From positions 372,001-436,000 of the forward strand of contig CALSMU010000011.1 in the NCBI GenBank assembly GCA_943787535.1: a stretch of 64,000 nucleotides of DNA, written 5' to 3'. The stretch comes from an uncultured Flavobacteriales bacterium (GTDB lineage: Bacteria; Bacteroidota; Bacteroidia; Flavobacteriales_D; Parvicellaceae). Position numbers and translations under genes: made by a program. The first letter of the stretch is position 1, and each line of letters begins with the position of its first letter. Below are positions 18,324-27,281 of this stretch, one piece after another. The notes under the pieces were generated by a model. It made no database searches and was not told the DNA's origin. It saw only the letters and a program-made list of their open reading frames with translations.

Positions 18324-18917
18324 GTGAAATACATTTATGGAGTTCTAGCTTTATTTTATGGCTTGAATATATCGGCTCAGCAAACACATGTTATTACTGG
18401 CTACGATCATTATTTTAGTCCAGATACCGCATATGTAAATATTGGAGATACGGTTAGATTAGTGAGTTTGGGGTATCACAGTATTACTGAACAAGATTCT
18501 ATTGATTGGGCAAACAATGCATCTACAGATAACGGGGGGTTTTGGATAGGTTTAGGAGGCTCGGGTGATTGGTTTACCGTGAATCAATCAGGTAAATATT
18601 ATTTTAATTGTAATCCTCATGCGGCTATGGGCATGAAGGGAGTTCTTTATGTAGGTTCTGCTTTGGGTCATGAAGAAAAAGTTAATTTGGATGCATTCAA
18701 AGCATATATGGATAAATCAAATAGACTTTATTTAAATTATACAAACGTTAAATCCGTAAATATTTACTCGATAACAGGAAAAGTAGTTTACACTGCACAG
18801 TTAGATTGCAATACAAGTAGTAAGGCTATTGATTTTAACTTTGATAAGGGGATTTATTTGGTTTCATTTTTAAACGAAAATAATATTAGAGCTACTAAGA
18901 AAATCATAATAAAATAA
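18324..18917 (+). CDS. Cupredoxin (plastocyanin/azurin-like) with T9SS sorting domain
   Basis: A secreted copper protein. From a GTG at 18324 the sequence gives a clean signal peptide, KYIYGVLALFYGLNISAQ. The cupredoxin domain follows, with NIGDTVRLVSLGYHSI (His ligand) and YYFNCNPHAAMGMKGVLYV (Cys, His and Met ligands), the full type 1 copper set. The last ~70 residues carry a T9SS sorting domain (VNIYSITGKVVYT, FDKGIYLVSFLNENN). The frame also opens upstream from an ATG at 18270, but that would place the signal peptide internally. The GNAT gene starts 11 bp downstream. Confidence 0.85.
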   Translation: MKYIYGVLALFYGLNISAQQTHVITGYDHYFSPDTAYVNIGDTVRLVSLGYHSITEQDSIDWANNASTDNGGFWIGLGGSGDWFTVNQSGKYYFNCNPHAAMGMKGVLYVGSALGHEEKVNLDAFKAYMDKSNRLYLNYTNVKSVNIYSITGKVVYTAQLDCNTSSKAIDFNFDKGIYLVSFLNENNIRATKKIIIK

Positions 18918-18928
18918 CTTTTGGGTAA

Positions 18929-19438
18929 ATGAAATTAGTTCGTTCCACTTTATCTGACGTGCCAATAATAATGAGTTTTATTCATGATGCTCAGGTCTAT
19001 TTGGCAAGTTTAAAAATAGACCAATGGCAAGACGGTTATCCAAATGAAGAAAAAATTGAATTGGACATTAGCAACAACGATAGCTATATAGTTATAGATG
19101 ATAATGAAACAATTATCGGGACAACTGTTTTTTCTACAAAAAAGGAACGGGCATATAATTCAATACAAGGCGAATGGATAACCAACGAAAACGTAGAATA
19201 CGGTGTTATTCACAGACTTGCAGTAGGAGATAAATATCGTAAATTAGGCCTTGCTCGTTTTGTGTTTAATGAATGTCACAAAAGGTTGAAAGAAAATAAT
19301 ATAGGAAGTCTTCGGATTGATACACATGAAGGAAACAAAGGCATGCAATACCTATTAAAGGATCTAGGATATATCTATTGTGGTATCATTACTTTGGAGA
19401 GTGGAGATGAAAGATTGGCATTTGAAAAAGTACTTTAG
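18929..19438 (+). CDS. GNAT-family N-acetyltransferase, 169 aa
   Basis: A cytoplasmic single-domain GNAT protein. The acetyl-CoA-binding strand and loop are seen in VIHRLAVGDKYRKLGLARFV, followed by the helix of motif A and LRIDTHEGNKGMQYLLKDLGY, a typical motif B arrangement. The acceptor substrate is unknown. It follows the cupredoxin gene by 11 bp and precedes the unknown secreted protein at 19463 by 24 bp. Confidence 0.9.
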   Translation: MKLVRSTLSDVPIIMSFIHDAQVYLASLKIDQWQDGYPNEEKIELDISNNDSYIVIDDNETIIGTTVFSTKKERAYNSIQGEWITNENVEYGVIHRLAVGDKYRKLGLARFVFNECHKRLKENNIGSLRIDTHEGNKGMQYLLKDLGYIYCGIITLESGDERLAFEKVL

Positions 19439-19462
19439 GACAAAACCGATTTAGGATTATCA

Positions 19463-20092
19463 ATGAGATTGTTATTTTTTTCATATTTGTTTTTTGCATT
19501 TCAGTTACTTACTGCTCAAGACAGCAGGGATTTTTATGGTAGTAATACGTATTTTAAGGTTAACACATTAAATGACTCCATTTTTGCTCTTAACGAGAAG
19601 CGTGATGTTCTTTTAGACTCTAAAGTAGATGTGTTGAGTATGTCAATAAATGACTCAGTTCTTCATTTTAAAAATCAATTAAATACGTCAGAAAAACAAG
19701 CATTTACGCATGGAACTTATTCTATACGACTGCAAACAAATGGCTATCATTTTGAATGCATGGATAATCCAGATTATCTGTTTGCAATCGATAATTTAAA
19801 ATTAACAGATATAACAGGTCTTAAAATATGTATAAAAGCTAGTTACAAGGTTTTTAGAATTAATAAGAAAAAGAAAAAAGTGATTTCAGTTGAAGATGTA
19901 ATTATCAAGATTAATAAAGACGATCTGAATGGGGTTCTATTTGGAATAAAATATACGTATAACCCCAAAGACAATTTAAAGAAGGCTAAAATTAAAGATG
20001 CGGTCAAATTTGTTGCTATCGCTGGGGCTAGTTTTTTTGCTTTACGCACTATTGTCAAATATAGGGCTGTGTTGTTTCCTTCGCTATTCTAA
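19463..20092 (+). CDS. Exported protein of unknown function, 209 aa
   Basis: The signal peptide RLLFFSYLFFAFQLLTAQ is followed by a mostly beta domain with Lys-rich strands (FRINKKKKKVISVEDVIIKI). Near the C-terminus is a short hydrophobic segment (AVKFVAIAGASFFALRTIV) that could be a membrane helix. No family recognised. Its stop overlaps that of the convergent gene at 20089 by 4 bp. Confidence 0.7.
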   Translation: MRLLFFSYLFFAFQLLTAQDSRDFYGSNTYFKVNTLNDSIFALNEKRDVLLDSKVDVLSMSINDSVLHFKNQLNTSEKQAFTHGTYSIRLQTNGYHFECMDNPDYLFAIDNLKLTDITGLKICIKASYKVFRINKKKKKVISVEDVIIKINKDDLNGVLFGIKYTYNPKDNLKKAKIKDAVKFVAIAGASFFALRTIVKYRAVLFPSLF

Positions 20093-20910
20093 CAGCCGAA
20101 TTCTACATTTCCAAATGTTAACACAAAGTCTTGAAGAACAGTATTTCCATTATTGTCTTTTGCTGGATTCCAATTTCTTAAGCTATTTGTTAAGTCAAGT
20201 ATTAGCTCATCAACTTCAATAAAACCAGAAGATTGTTTTAGTATGACGTTGTTTATTTCTCCTAGTTCGTTAACACTAAAGTGTATAATTAATTGATTCA
20301 TCTTATTTCGAATGGATGTAGGGATTTTATCCAAACTATTTTGTTCTAAATATTCAATTATTATAGCATAACCAAAAACTGGCATTGCCGAAAATTCAGG
20401 AACGACCACTAAAGAAATATTTTTCATATTTCTAAACTCCGTTTCGTTTGTTACGGCATTTTTATACTTATACGCAACTCTAACACTAATATTATCATTA
20501 ATATCAAGAGAATTAATTAGTTCTGTTTGTTCAGGTGTTAAAGTGTCATTTGCACTATGCAGTATATATTGATCATCATTCTTGTTGAAAATCATTTCTA
20601 TAGAAACATAATCAGATATCCAGTCTGTAGGGTATCCTGGGACGAAGTCTTTAATTAATTTAGATTCTGATAACCTACTTTTTGTAGTTGTTCCATTATA
20701 CCTTCCTCTGATATTAAAAAATAAACTTTTCTCAACTTTACCTAAATCAAAGTTGATGAAATGCAAATCAATAAGTTGTTTTAAAGTATCTGTTGAGTCA
20801 CCTAAGCTAGGTTTTTTTGCTTCTACAACTGATTTTTCATTGCTAAAGCTAAATGCCGCAAAAGCAATCACCAAAATTAGTGAAATTGAAGTTATTGTAA
20901 TTTTATTCAT
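20089..20910 (-). CDS. TonB C-terminal-domain-like exported protein, 273 aa
   Basis: Starting at the ATG at 20910 gives a membrane-spanning or signal segment, NKITITSISLILVIAFAAFS. The last ~70 residues (IIHFSVNELGEINNVILKQS, EVDELILDLTNSLRNWNPAK) have the layout of a TonB-type C-terminal domain, as in many Bacteroidota 'energy transducer' proteins. The middle part has no recognisable motif. The frame also opens 24 codons upstream (20982) with no signal-like character. ExbB/ExbD are not adjacent, so a real TonB role is uncertain; these domains are also common in signalling proteins. Confidence 0.65.
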   Translation of the reverse strand: MNKITITSISLILVIAFAAFSFSNEKSVVEAKKPSLGDSTDTLKQLIDLHFINFDLGKVEKSLFFNIRGRYNGTTTKSRLSESKLIKDFVPGYPTDWISDYVSIEMIFNKNDDQYILHSANDTLTPEQTELINSLDINDNISVRVAYKYKNAVTNETEFRNMKNISLVVVPEFSAMPVFGYAIIIEYLEQNSLDKIPTSIRNKMNQLIIHFSVNELGEINNVILKQSSGFIEVDELILDLTNSLRNWNPAKDNNGNTVLQDFVLTFGNVEFGC

Positions 20911-21038
20911 ATCGCAAGTATATTGATTATAGATACTATTAAATGATTTATATTGTTTCAGGAAAATGCAAAAATCCTGCAAACAACCTACTTTTAAAGA
21001 AGTAAATTTAAGTTATTACTTTTACAAAAAAATAAGCG

Positions 21039-21911
21039 ATGAATAAAATACTTTTCTTTCAAATTTTTCTGATAGCAATATTAATTGCTTCTTGCGTTGC
21101 GGAACAAGAGAAAATTGCGAAACCTGGAGCAAGCGATGCTTTAGAAGCAACAACGACTAAAGAAATTGTTAATCCGCGTAAAATGTTGAATGAAGCCTAT
21201 CAGCAGTTTAAGGAAGGTAATGATGATGAGTCCATTATGCTTGCAAATAGGGTTTTGGATATTGGTAGAGAAACAAATAACGATACGTTGATTGGTGGGG
21301 CATTGTCTAGCTTATGTCGAAACGCGCAAAGAACTTTAGATACAGTAAGATTAACTGAGTTAAGTAAAGAATTGGAGCAGTTGTCAATTTCCTCCGGAGA
21401 CCAGAAATGGATGATGAAGCGAGCGCATATGAATGCAGAAATGTGGCGATTAATTGGAAACATGGAAAGGGCAGAGGCGTTCTACAATGAAAGCATGCGC
21501 ATTAGTTCGTCAATTGGTGCAACAGGGATGTTTACAATAGATCATTTTAATAAGTCGTTTGTTTCTACGGCAACTGGAGATTATGTTGAAGCGAATCGTT
21601 TGATTGCAAAATATTATGCACTTAGACAAGAAGCTGATTCAGCATCTGAAGATGCTTATGGATTGATAGCATTAGCTTATTTATTGGAACAAAAAGGTAA
21701 TTACAATGGAGCTCATGAAGTTGCGGTTGTTACAAGACGGTTGTTTGAAGAACAAAACCTTTTTCCGGAACCACCAGATGAAAAGCCGTTGTTGATGGTT
21801 GAGGCTAAAGTTATGCAGATGCTAACTGCTGAAGTCTTAGAAGAAATAAGAACTAAATCACAATCGCAATCTGTTCATGGTTTGTTGGGGAAATATTTGA
21901 CTGAAGAGTAA
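21039..21911 (+). CDS. TPR-like lipoprotein, 290 aa
   Basis: The lipobox is clear: LIAILIASCVAEQE, lipidated Cys at residue 19. The mature part is almost fully helical with tetratricopeptide-like repeats (MLNEAYQQFKEGNDDESIMLANRVL, RAEAFYNESMRIS, ALAYLLEQKGNYNGAHEVA), suggesting a protein-protein interaction scaffold on the periplasmic face of a membrane. No partner is suggested by the neighbours. It ends 3 bp before the convergent MuiA-like gene. Confidence 0.8.
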   Translation: MNKILFFQIFLIAILIASCVAEQEKIAKPGASDALEATTTKEIVNPRKMLNEAYQQFKEGNDDESIMLANRVLDIGRETNNDTLIGGALSSLCRNAQRTLDTVRLTELSKELEQLSISSGDQKWMMKRAHMNAEMWRLIGNMERAEAFYNESMRISSSIGATGMFTIDHFNKSFVSTATGDYVEANRLIAKYYALRQEADSASEDAYGLIALAYLLEQKGNYNGAHEVAVVTRRLFEEQNLFPEPPDEKPLLMVEAKVMQMLTAEVLEEIRTKSQSQSVHGLLGKYLTEE

Positions 21912-21914
21912 TCT

Positions 21915-23540
21915 TTACAAATTACTCAAATTCTTATCCTTCGGGTATTTGACTTGGAATTTAAAGGAAACTTCAGCTGTCTCTCCGGGTTGAATAGTAA
22001 GTTTCCATATTAATTTACCGGTTGTTTCGTCATATTCCGCCGAACTATTTTCTAGCACCTCAACTTCAATTTCTTTTATTTTGGACAACGGAATTTGATC
22101 AACTACATCAATTTCAATTGCTTTCACCTTGTTGTTTCGGACTTTTATTTCATAGCCTCGTGTAGATTTTTTCTTCCCTGCAAACCTTGCGTTTTTACAA
22201 AAATCTTTAATCTTTTCTCGGGTAATAACAATGCCTTTGTCTCTTCCCATGCACAAAGCCAATGTATCATCTGTAGTGTTTGTGTTTAAGTAAGATTCTC
22301 CTATATATGTCCCTTCAAAATAAACATTTGCATAGCCAGGAAGTAAATAGTAATCCCCCCATTCAATAATGTTAGCTAATAAAAATGCATCTTTATCCGT
22401 TTTAGGAGCGGAAAAATATTGATAACCTACTGGAAGGTCATAATTCTGAATTTCGATTAGTTCAGACTCGCCATTACTTTTAATGGTGTAAGGAAGCGCT
22501 ATGTTAAATGTTGTGTTAACATTGCTTTGAGTAACATAAGTGAAGTCGGCAGCGGTTTCATTTAAATCAGAATACGTATCTCCATCATAATTATTGGTGG
22601 CAGCCTGGGGTTTTGCATAAGCTTGTGCATATTGCTGGTTTGACTTAGATCGGTTCTTTTTCCTTTTGTATTCATTATAGTAAGCTAAGTACCATGGATT
22701 CATTACAGGTTGCGTATTGTTAATTGCAGGATTTCCGGTAGATAGTGTTATGTTTACTTTTTCCCAGTCGAATCCTGTGTTTTGAGCTACTTCAGCTTTA
22801 TAGGTCAATGCAATTGGTTCATTAATATCTTTTGTTCTTATATCATACTTCGGTGACCATGAAGCGTTATTAGTTATATAACTCAATTCAAATTTGGATG
22901 TAGATTTTGTTTTGGCAGCTACTTTAACAATTACGTCGCTGGTGTACTTTCCTTGGGGAGAATTGGCATTTTTCAACTCTTTGTTTAAACGAGAAATTAT
23001 TTTATTTAATTTTTTTTTACTTGTTGTAATGTCTAAAAGTTTTGTTTCAATTTCCTGCAATCTCTCTCTGTAGAAGTCCGCCATTTCCATCAGGTCTTCA
23101 ATGTCAACACCATTCTGTTCTCCTGCGATAGACTTATTTGCTAGCAGCATGTTTTTTTCTTCCTTATATACTATTTCATGGCTATTTCTTATGTCTAGCT
23201 TAAAACGTATTTTTTCTAGACTATCCTTCAAAACAGCAATTCTTTGGTCATTTTCGTGGCTTTTCAGGTAATTGACTTTATGTCCAACAGAAAGAATGGT
23301 AATCGCATCGTTGTTGGCTTTTATCTGCAGGCTACTTTTATTGATATATTGGGTAAGGTTTTCAAAAACTATTGTTCTTGAACCTGCAGGCACGGAAACG
23401 CTAGCCTCCCGCGTTACTTGAGCACCACTTAAAAACACAGTAACCCTGGTGATTTTAGAATCTGTCTGGATTTGATTTTGTTGCCCGAAAATTGTTAAAC
23501 ATAAAAATAATGGGATAATAAAGCTGAATTTGCGTGCCAT
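21915..23540 (-). CDS. Mucoidy inhibitor MuiA-like protein (DUF4140/DUF4139)
   Basis: A 541-residue exported protein; the signal peptide ARKFSFIIPLFLCLTIFGQQ begins at the ATG at 23540 (the frame opens 16 codons earlier at 23588, without function). The N-terminal DUF4140 is recognised by ITRVTVFLSGAQVTREASV and a helical coiled-coil region follows (about 95-200). The DUF4139 part includes ELSYITNNASWSPKYDIR, NITLSTGNPAIN and the C-terminal IEVEVLENSSAEYDETTGK and IQPGETAEVSFKFQVKYP. The family name comes from a mucoidy phenotype; the biochemical role is not known to me. Confidence 0.88.
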   Translation of the reverse strand: MARKFSFIIPLFLCLTIFGQQNQIQTDSKITRVTVFLSGAQVTREASVSVPAGSRTIVFENLTQYINKSSLQIKANNDAITILSVGHKVNYLKSHENDQRIAVLKDSLEKIRFKLDIRNSHEIVYKEEKNMLLANKSIAGEQNGVDIEDLMEMADFYRERLQEIETKLLDITTSKKKLNKIISRLNKELKNANSPQGKYTSDVIVKVAAKTKSTSKFELSYITNNASWSPKYDIRTKDINEPIALTYKAEVAQNTGFDWEKVNITLSTGNPAINNTQPVMNPWYLAYYNEYKRKKNRSKSNQQYAQAYAKPQAATNNYDGDTYSDLNETAADFTYVTQSNVNTTFNIALPYTIKSNGESELIEIQNYDLPVGYQYFSAPKTDKDAFLLANIIEWGDYYLLPGYANVYFEGTYIGESYLNTNTTDDTLALCMGRDKGIVITREKIKDFCKNARFAGKKKSTRGYEIKVRNNKVKAIEIDVVDQIPLSKIKEIEVEVLENSSAEYDETTGKLIWKLTIQPGETAEVSFKFQVKYPKDKNLSNL

Positions 23541-23607
23541 TTTAAAAAAAATTAATTGTATGTGTAAAAGTAAATGAATCCCAACCATATAAGGAACTAC
23601 AATTTAT

Positions 23608-23615
23608 TAGTTTTG
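23608..23615 (+). promoter_or_regulatory. Bacteroidota -7 promoter box upstream of surE
   Basis: TAGTTTTG is an exact TAnnTTTG match, 29 bp before the surE ATG. The -33 TTG is not evident. Confidence 0.5.
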
Positions 23616-23644
23616 CACAAACAAAAAAAGTTATTCAATAGGAA

Positions 23645-24409
23645 ATGAAGAAACCATTAATATTAGTAACAAATGATGATGGCTTTACAGCCAAGGGTAT
23701 CAAATCATTAATAGATGCTGTTTCGGAATTTGGAGACTTACTAATTGTAGCTCCAGATAAGCCGCAATCCGGAATGGGGCATGCAATTACTGTAAATGAA
23801 CCTCTTAGGGTTTCATTGTCTGATTATTTTAAAGGACATAAAATGTACATCTGTTCGGGTACTCCAGTAGACTGTATCAAAATGGGGATTTACAAATTAA
23901 AAGGTAAATTACCTGATTTAATTGTCTCTGGTATTAATCACGGTTCTAATGTTTCCACAAACGTATTATACTCAGGAACGATGTCAGCAGCTGTGGAAGG
24001 TGCGTTAGAGGGTGTTCCAAGCATCGGTTTTTCCTTGTTGGATTATGATATGGATGCAGATTTTGAACCGTCAATGTATTTTGTGAAGAAAATTGTAAAA
24101 GAAGCAATGGAAAAGAAAATGGAAAAGGGAATTTGTTTAAACGTAAACATCCCTAAACTTCCATTGTCAAAAATAAAAGGGATAAAAATATGTCGACAAG
24201 CTCGAGCCTTTTGGGATGATACTTTTGAAGAGCGAACAGATACCATTGGTAAAAAATATTATTGGCTTACAGGCGAATTTTACGACCACGATAAAGGTGA
24301 AGATACAGACATGTCTGCATTAGAGAGCAACTATGTTTCTGTTGTTCCTACGCAGTTTGATATGACTGCTCACCATGCAATTGATCACTTAAATGAATGG
24401 AAATTATGA
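23645..24409 (+). CDS. surE: 5'/3'-nucleotidase SurE
   Basis: A metal-dependent phosphatase acting on nucleoside monophosphates. Family motifs: ILVTNDDGFTAKGIKSL at the N-terminus with the metal-binding Asp-Asp, VAPDKPQSGMGHAITVNEPL, SGTPVDCIKMGIYKL and VSGINHGSNVSTNVLYSGTM with the metal-binding Asn. The 254-residue length is normal. It is the first gene of surE - small membrane protein - lpxB, an arrangement I know from other Bacteroidota. Confidence 0.96.
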   Translation: MKKPLILVTNDDGFTAKGIKSLIDAVSEFGDLLIVAPDKPQSGMGHAITVNEPLRVSLSDYFKGHKMYICSGTPVDCIKMGIYKLKGKLPDLIVSGINHGSNVSTNVLYSGTMSAAVEGALEGVPSIGFSLLDYDMDADFEPSMYFVKKIVKEAMEKKMEKGICLNVNIPKLPLSKIKGIKICRQARAFWDDTFEERTDTIGKKYYWLTGEFYDHDKGEDTDMSALESNYVSVVPTQFDMTAHHAIDHLNEWKL

Positions 24410-24717
24410 TGTTAACTGGATGGAAAAAGAAATATGATCTTGCTTGGATTGGTATAATTTTAGGGGTTGTTTTACCTCCGTTGGGGTTTTTACTATCGAA
24501 GTATGTAAAAAGCCCAAGTAGTAGTTACAAGAATTACTGGCAATTGTTTTTAGACTCTTCATTAGAAATTAATAAAGAAATTTTAATCTTTAGTTTATTA
24601 CCGAGCATGCTTGCTTTTTATTTTTTATTCTTTTTATTTAAGATGGATTCAGCTGCCAAAGGTTTGGTGGGTGCAACTCTTTTTATTACTGGATTATCAT
24701 TCTTGTTTTTGTTTTAA
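24406..24717 (+). CDS. Small membrane protein between surE and lpxB, 103 aa
   Basis: The ATG at 24406 overlaps the surE stop as ATGA, indicating translational coupling. The protein has three hydrophobic segments: AWIGIILGVVLPPLGFLLS, EILIFSLLPSMLAFYFLFFLF and GLVGATLFITGLSFLFLF. I recognise no family. Its position inside the surE-lpxB unit suggests an envelope or lipid-A-related role, but that is inference. Confidence 0.78.
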   Translation: MMLTGWKKKYDLAWIGIILGVVLPPLGFLLSKYVKSPSSSYKNYWQLFLDSSLEINKEILIFSLLPSMLAFYFLFFLFKMDSAAKGLVGATLFITGLSFLFLF

Positions 24718-24726
24718 ATATTTCCG

Positions 24727-25872
24727 TTGAGTAAATACTACGTCATAGCAGGAGAGGCTTCCGGAGATTTGCATGGAGCTAACTTAATTAAAGAAATTAA
24801 GAAGTTGGATTCGAATGCAGCATTTAGATGCTGGGGTGGAGACCTAATGGAAGATGAGGAGGTAGAGCTGGTTAAGCATTATAGAGATCTTGCTTTTATG
24901 GGGTTTTTAGAGGTGATTAAAAACATCAGAACTATCTTTAAAAACATGAAGTTTTGTAAAGAAGATATTATTAAATATAAACCTGATGCTGTTATATTTA
25001 TAGATTATCCAGGTTTCAACCTTCGTATCGCAGAGTTTGTCCATGAAAATAAAATCCCTACGCTTTATTATGTGTCACCGCAAGTATGGGCTTGGAAGTC
25101 GTCTAGAGTCAAGAAGATCAAAGTAGTGGTTGACAAAATGTATGTCATTCTTCCATTTGAAAAAACTTTCTATAAAAAATTCGACTATGATGTCACATTT
25201 GTTGGGCATCCATTAATTGATGCTATTGAGCAATTTAAAGAAAAGGCAATAGCAAAACAGGCGTTTTGCGAAAAGTATGGATTGAATGAAAAGCCAATAA
25301 TTGCATTACTTCCAGGAAGTAGAATTCAGGAAATTGAAAAGAAATTACCAATAATGTTATCCGTAGTTTCAAAATACAAAGAATGTCAATTTGTTATTGC
25401 AGGCGCACCCTCAAGATCTAATGAGTATTATGCTTCATTTTTATCAAAGGAAAATGTGCACGTAGTCGTAAATGATACTTATAATTTGTTGAATAACGCC
25501 CATGTTGCTTTAGTCACTTCGGGAACTGCCACGCTCGAAACAGCTTTATTTAAGGTGCCTCAGGTAGTTTGTTATAAGTCGAGTGCTTTCTCCTATAGAA
25601 TTGCAAAGTTATTAATAGGTAAAAGAATTAAGTTTATTTCATTGGTAAATTTAATAGCTGGAAAAGAAATTGTTAAAGAACTTATTCAGAGTGAATTGAC
25701 AGAACCTAACTTAATTAAAGAATTAGGGCTTATCGTTTCTGGAGAAGGTCGAGAAAACATGTTAAAAGAGTATAAATTACTTGAAGATAAATGTGGAGGA
25801 ACGGGAGCATCCTTCAATACTGCGAATGGGATGTTGAAAACTCTAGAGGAACTCAATAGAACTAGGAATTAA
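24727..25872 (+). CDS. lpxB: Lipid-A-disaccharide synthase
   Basis: Joins UDP-diacylglucosamine and lipid X to form the disaccharide backbone of lipid A, at the cytoplasmic membrane (GT19 family). The start is a TTG at 24727, fixed by the conserved N-terminus KYYVIAGEASGDLHGANLI; no ATG is available before residue 40. Further motifs: CWGGDLMEDEEVEL, IDYPGFNLRIAEF, YYVSPQVWAWKSSRVKKI, ILPFEKTFY, FVGHPLIDAI, LLPGSRIQEI and LVTSGTATLETALF. The 381-residue length is normal. Confirms a Gram-negative cell with lipid A. Confidence 0.96.
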   Translation: MSKYYVIAGEASGDLHGANLIKEIKKLDSNAAFRCWGGDLMEDEEVELVKHYRDLAFMGFLEVIKNIRTIFKNMKFCKEDIIKYKPDAVIFIDYPGFNLRIAEFVHENKIPTLYYVSPQVWAWKSSRVKKIKVVVDKMYVILPFEKTFYKKFDYDVTFVGHPLIDAIEQFKEKAIAKQAFCEKYGLNEKPIIALLPGSRIQEIEKKLPIMLSVVSKYKECQFVIAGAPSRSNEYYASFLSKENVHVVVNDTYNLLNNAHVALVTSGTATLETALFKVPQVVCYKSSAFSYRIAKLLIGKRIKFISLVNLIAGKEIVKELIQSELTEPNLIKELGLIVSGEGRENMLKEYKLLEDKCGGTGASFNTANGMLKTLEELNRTRN

Positions 25873-25891
25873 AGAACTTATTTTTGTTTTC

Positions 25892-27058
25892 ATGAAAATT
25901 ATTACAGCAATATTATTATTTATGTTCACCAGCCAATCAATATTGGCTGACAAAGAGATAATGGATATTGGCGTTTTTAGAAATGTAAAAACATCCCATA
26001 TATTATTCAACTATTTGGATGATAGTTATTCTTTTCATTCAGAATCAGGCGCCTTCTTTACTTTAAATAAAGGAGAGTCGGTGAGAATACAGAACAAAGG
26101 CGGTGAAATTCGAATTAAGCAAGGCGAAGTTGAAATTGGTACTTTCAAAAAAGTATTCATTAAAAGGAGTCATGATGGTGGAGCGTTTAAAATTAAATGC
26201 CTAAGTCCGTCATCTAGAGAAAGAAAATACCAAGGAAATTTAAAAATACTAGCGGAAGGCAAGTATTTAAAAATTATTAATCAAGTTCCATTAGATGAGT
26301 ACTTAGTAGGTGTTATAGAGTCCGAATCTGGAAACAATCAATCTAAGGAATATTACAAAGTACAGGCTGTAATTAGCAGAACATACGCTTTAAAGCATAA
26401 GAGTAAGTTTATAGACGAGGGCTTTATGTTAACAGACTTAACAAATTGTCAGGTCTACAAAGGAAAAATGTATAAAAATCAAAACATAATCGATGCCGTC
26501 AAAGAAACTGAAAACTTCGTGTTAGTTGATAGTGATATGAATTATATTACTGCTTCCTACTACTCAAATAGTGGCGGTCAAACTGTAAACAGTGAAGATG
26601 TATGGAGTAAGCCTCTTTCTTATTTAAGAAGTGTTAAAGATCCTTATTCATACGGTAAAAATAATTCTAATTGGACAAAAGTAATTAGTAAGGCTAAATG
26701 GATTTCTTATTTGGATAAGCAGCATAACTTTCCAATTGATAACAAAAATGATATTGAGAAAGCACTATCCTTTAAGCAAGAGTCACGAAGGAAATACTAT
26801 GTTGATTGGAAGTATCATATATTGCTTACAGATATTCGAAAAGATTGGAAATTAAAAAGCACCTATTTTGATGTAAAAGTCAAAGGAAAGGAGGTGTATC
26901 TCTCTGGAAAAGGATTCGGACATGGTGTAGGTTTGTCCCAGGAAGGAGCGATGAACATGTGCGATTTAGGATATGGTTTTCTAGATGTTCTCTTGTTTTA
27001 TTATACACAAGCGCATTTAATTGACTTAGAAATGATGGACTTTTATTTATCCTATTAA
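25892..27058 (+). CDS. SpoIID/LytB-domain protein, 388 aa
   Basis: An exported protein (signal ITAILLFMFTSQSILAD) with a SpoIID-type domain: NQVPLDEYLVGVIESESGNN, EYYKVQAVISRTYALKHK, TASYYSNSGGQTVNSEDVW and the terminal GKGFGHGVGLSQEGAMNM. In sporulating Firmicutes SpoIID is a lytic transglycosylase on denuded peptidoglycan; in non-sporulating bacteria the homologues are presumed cell-wall remodelling enzymes. It starts 19 bp after lpxB, so it may be the last gene of that operon. Confidence 0.93.
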   Translation: MKIITAILLFMFTSQSILADKEIMDIGVFRNVKTSHILFNYLDDSYSFHSESGAFFTLNKGESVRIQNKGGEIRIKQGEVEIGTFKKVFIKRSHDGGAFKIKCLSPSSRERKYQGNLKILAEGKYLKIINQVPLDEYLVGVIESESGNNQSKEYYKVQAVISRTYALKHKSKFIDEGFMLTDLTNCQVYKGKMYKNQNIIDAVKETENFVLVDSDMNYITASYYSNSGGQTVNSEDVWSKPLSYLRSVKDPYSYGKNNSNWTKVISKAKWISYLDKQHNFPIDNKNDIEKALSFKQESRRKYYVDWKYHILLTDIRKDWKLKSTYFDVKVKGKEVYLSGKGFGHGVGLSQEGAMNMCDLGYGFLDVLLFYYTQAHLIDLEMMDFYLSY

Positions 27059-27108
27059 AACCAGCCTGCATTGTATTCTTTTGAAAATCAAAGAAAACCA
27101 GGTCGTTT

Positions 27109-27276
27109 TATATTTGTTTTTCGATGTATGCTAAAAAAAAAACGATGAACTATTTTTTTTAACCGATTAAAGTATGTATGTTTGAGTCGAATTGAGCTGG
27201 TTACTCAATTATATCTGAGAATATTAGTCTTAGGTTTTAGGTTTGGAAAGCTCAACATATGTTGAGCTTTCTTTTT
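27109..27276 (+). ncRNA. Candidate small RNA (promoter box, hairpin, terminator)
   Basis: An exact -7 box TATATTTG lies at 27109-27116, with a TTG at 27081-27083 (25 bp spacer, slightly long). Downstream come a 7-bp stem with a 7-nt loop (27190-27196 with 27204-27210) and then a terminator: a perfect 24-bp palindrome at 27247-27270 followed by CTTTTT. No credible ORF lies between; the longest ATG frame is about a dozen codons. A transcript of about 150 nt would start near 27123. It could instead be a leftover 3' region with a shared terminator. Confidence 0.3.
27247..27276. terminator. Rho-independent terminator, perfect palindrome
   Basis: AAAGCTCAACAT and its exact reverse complement form an uninterrupted 24-bp palindrome (27247-27270) followed by CTTTTT. 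It lies between the plus-strand SpoIID region and the stop of the convergent aldo/keto reductase (27282). The T-tract favours the plus strand. Confidence 0.75.
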
Positions 27277-27281
27277 ACTAA

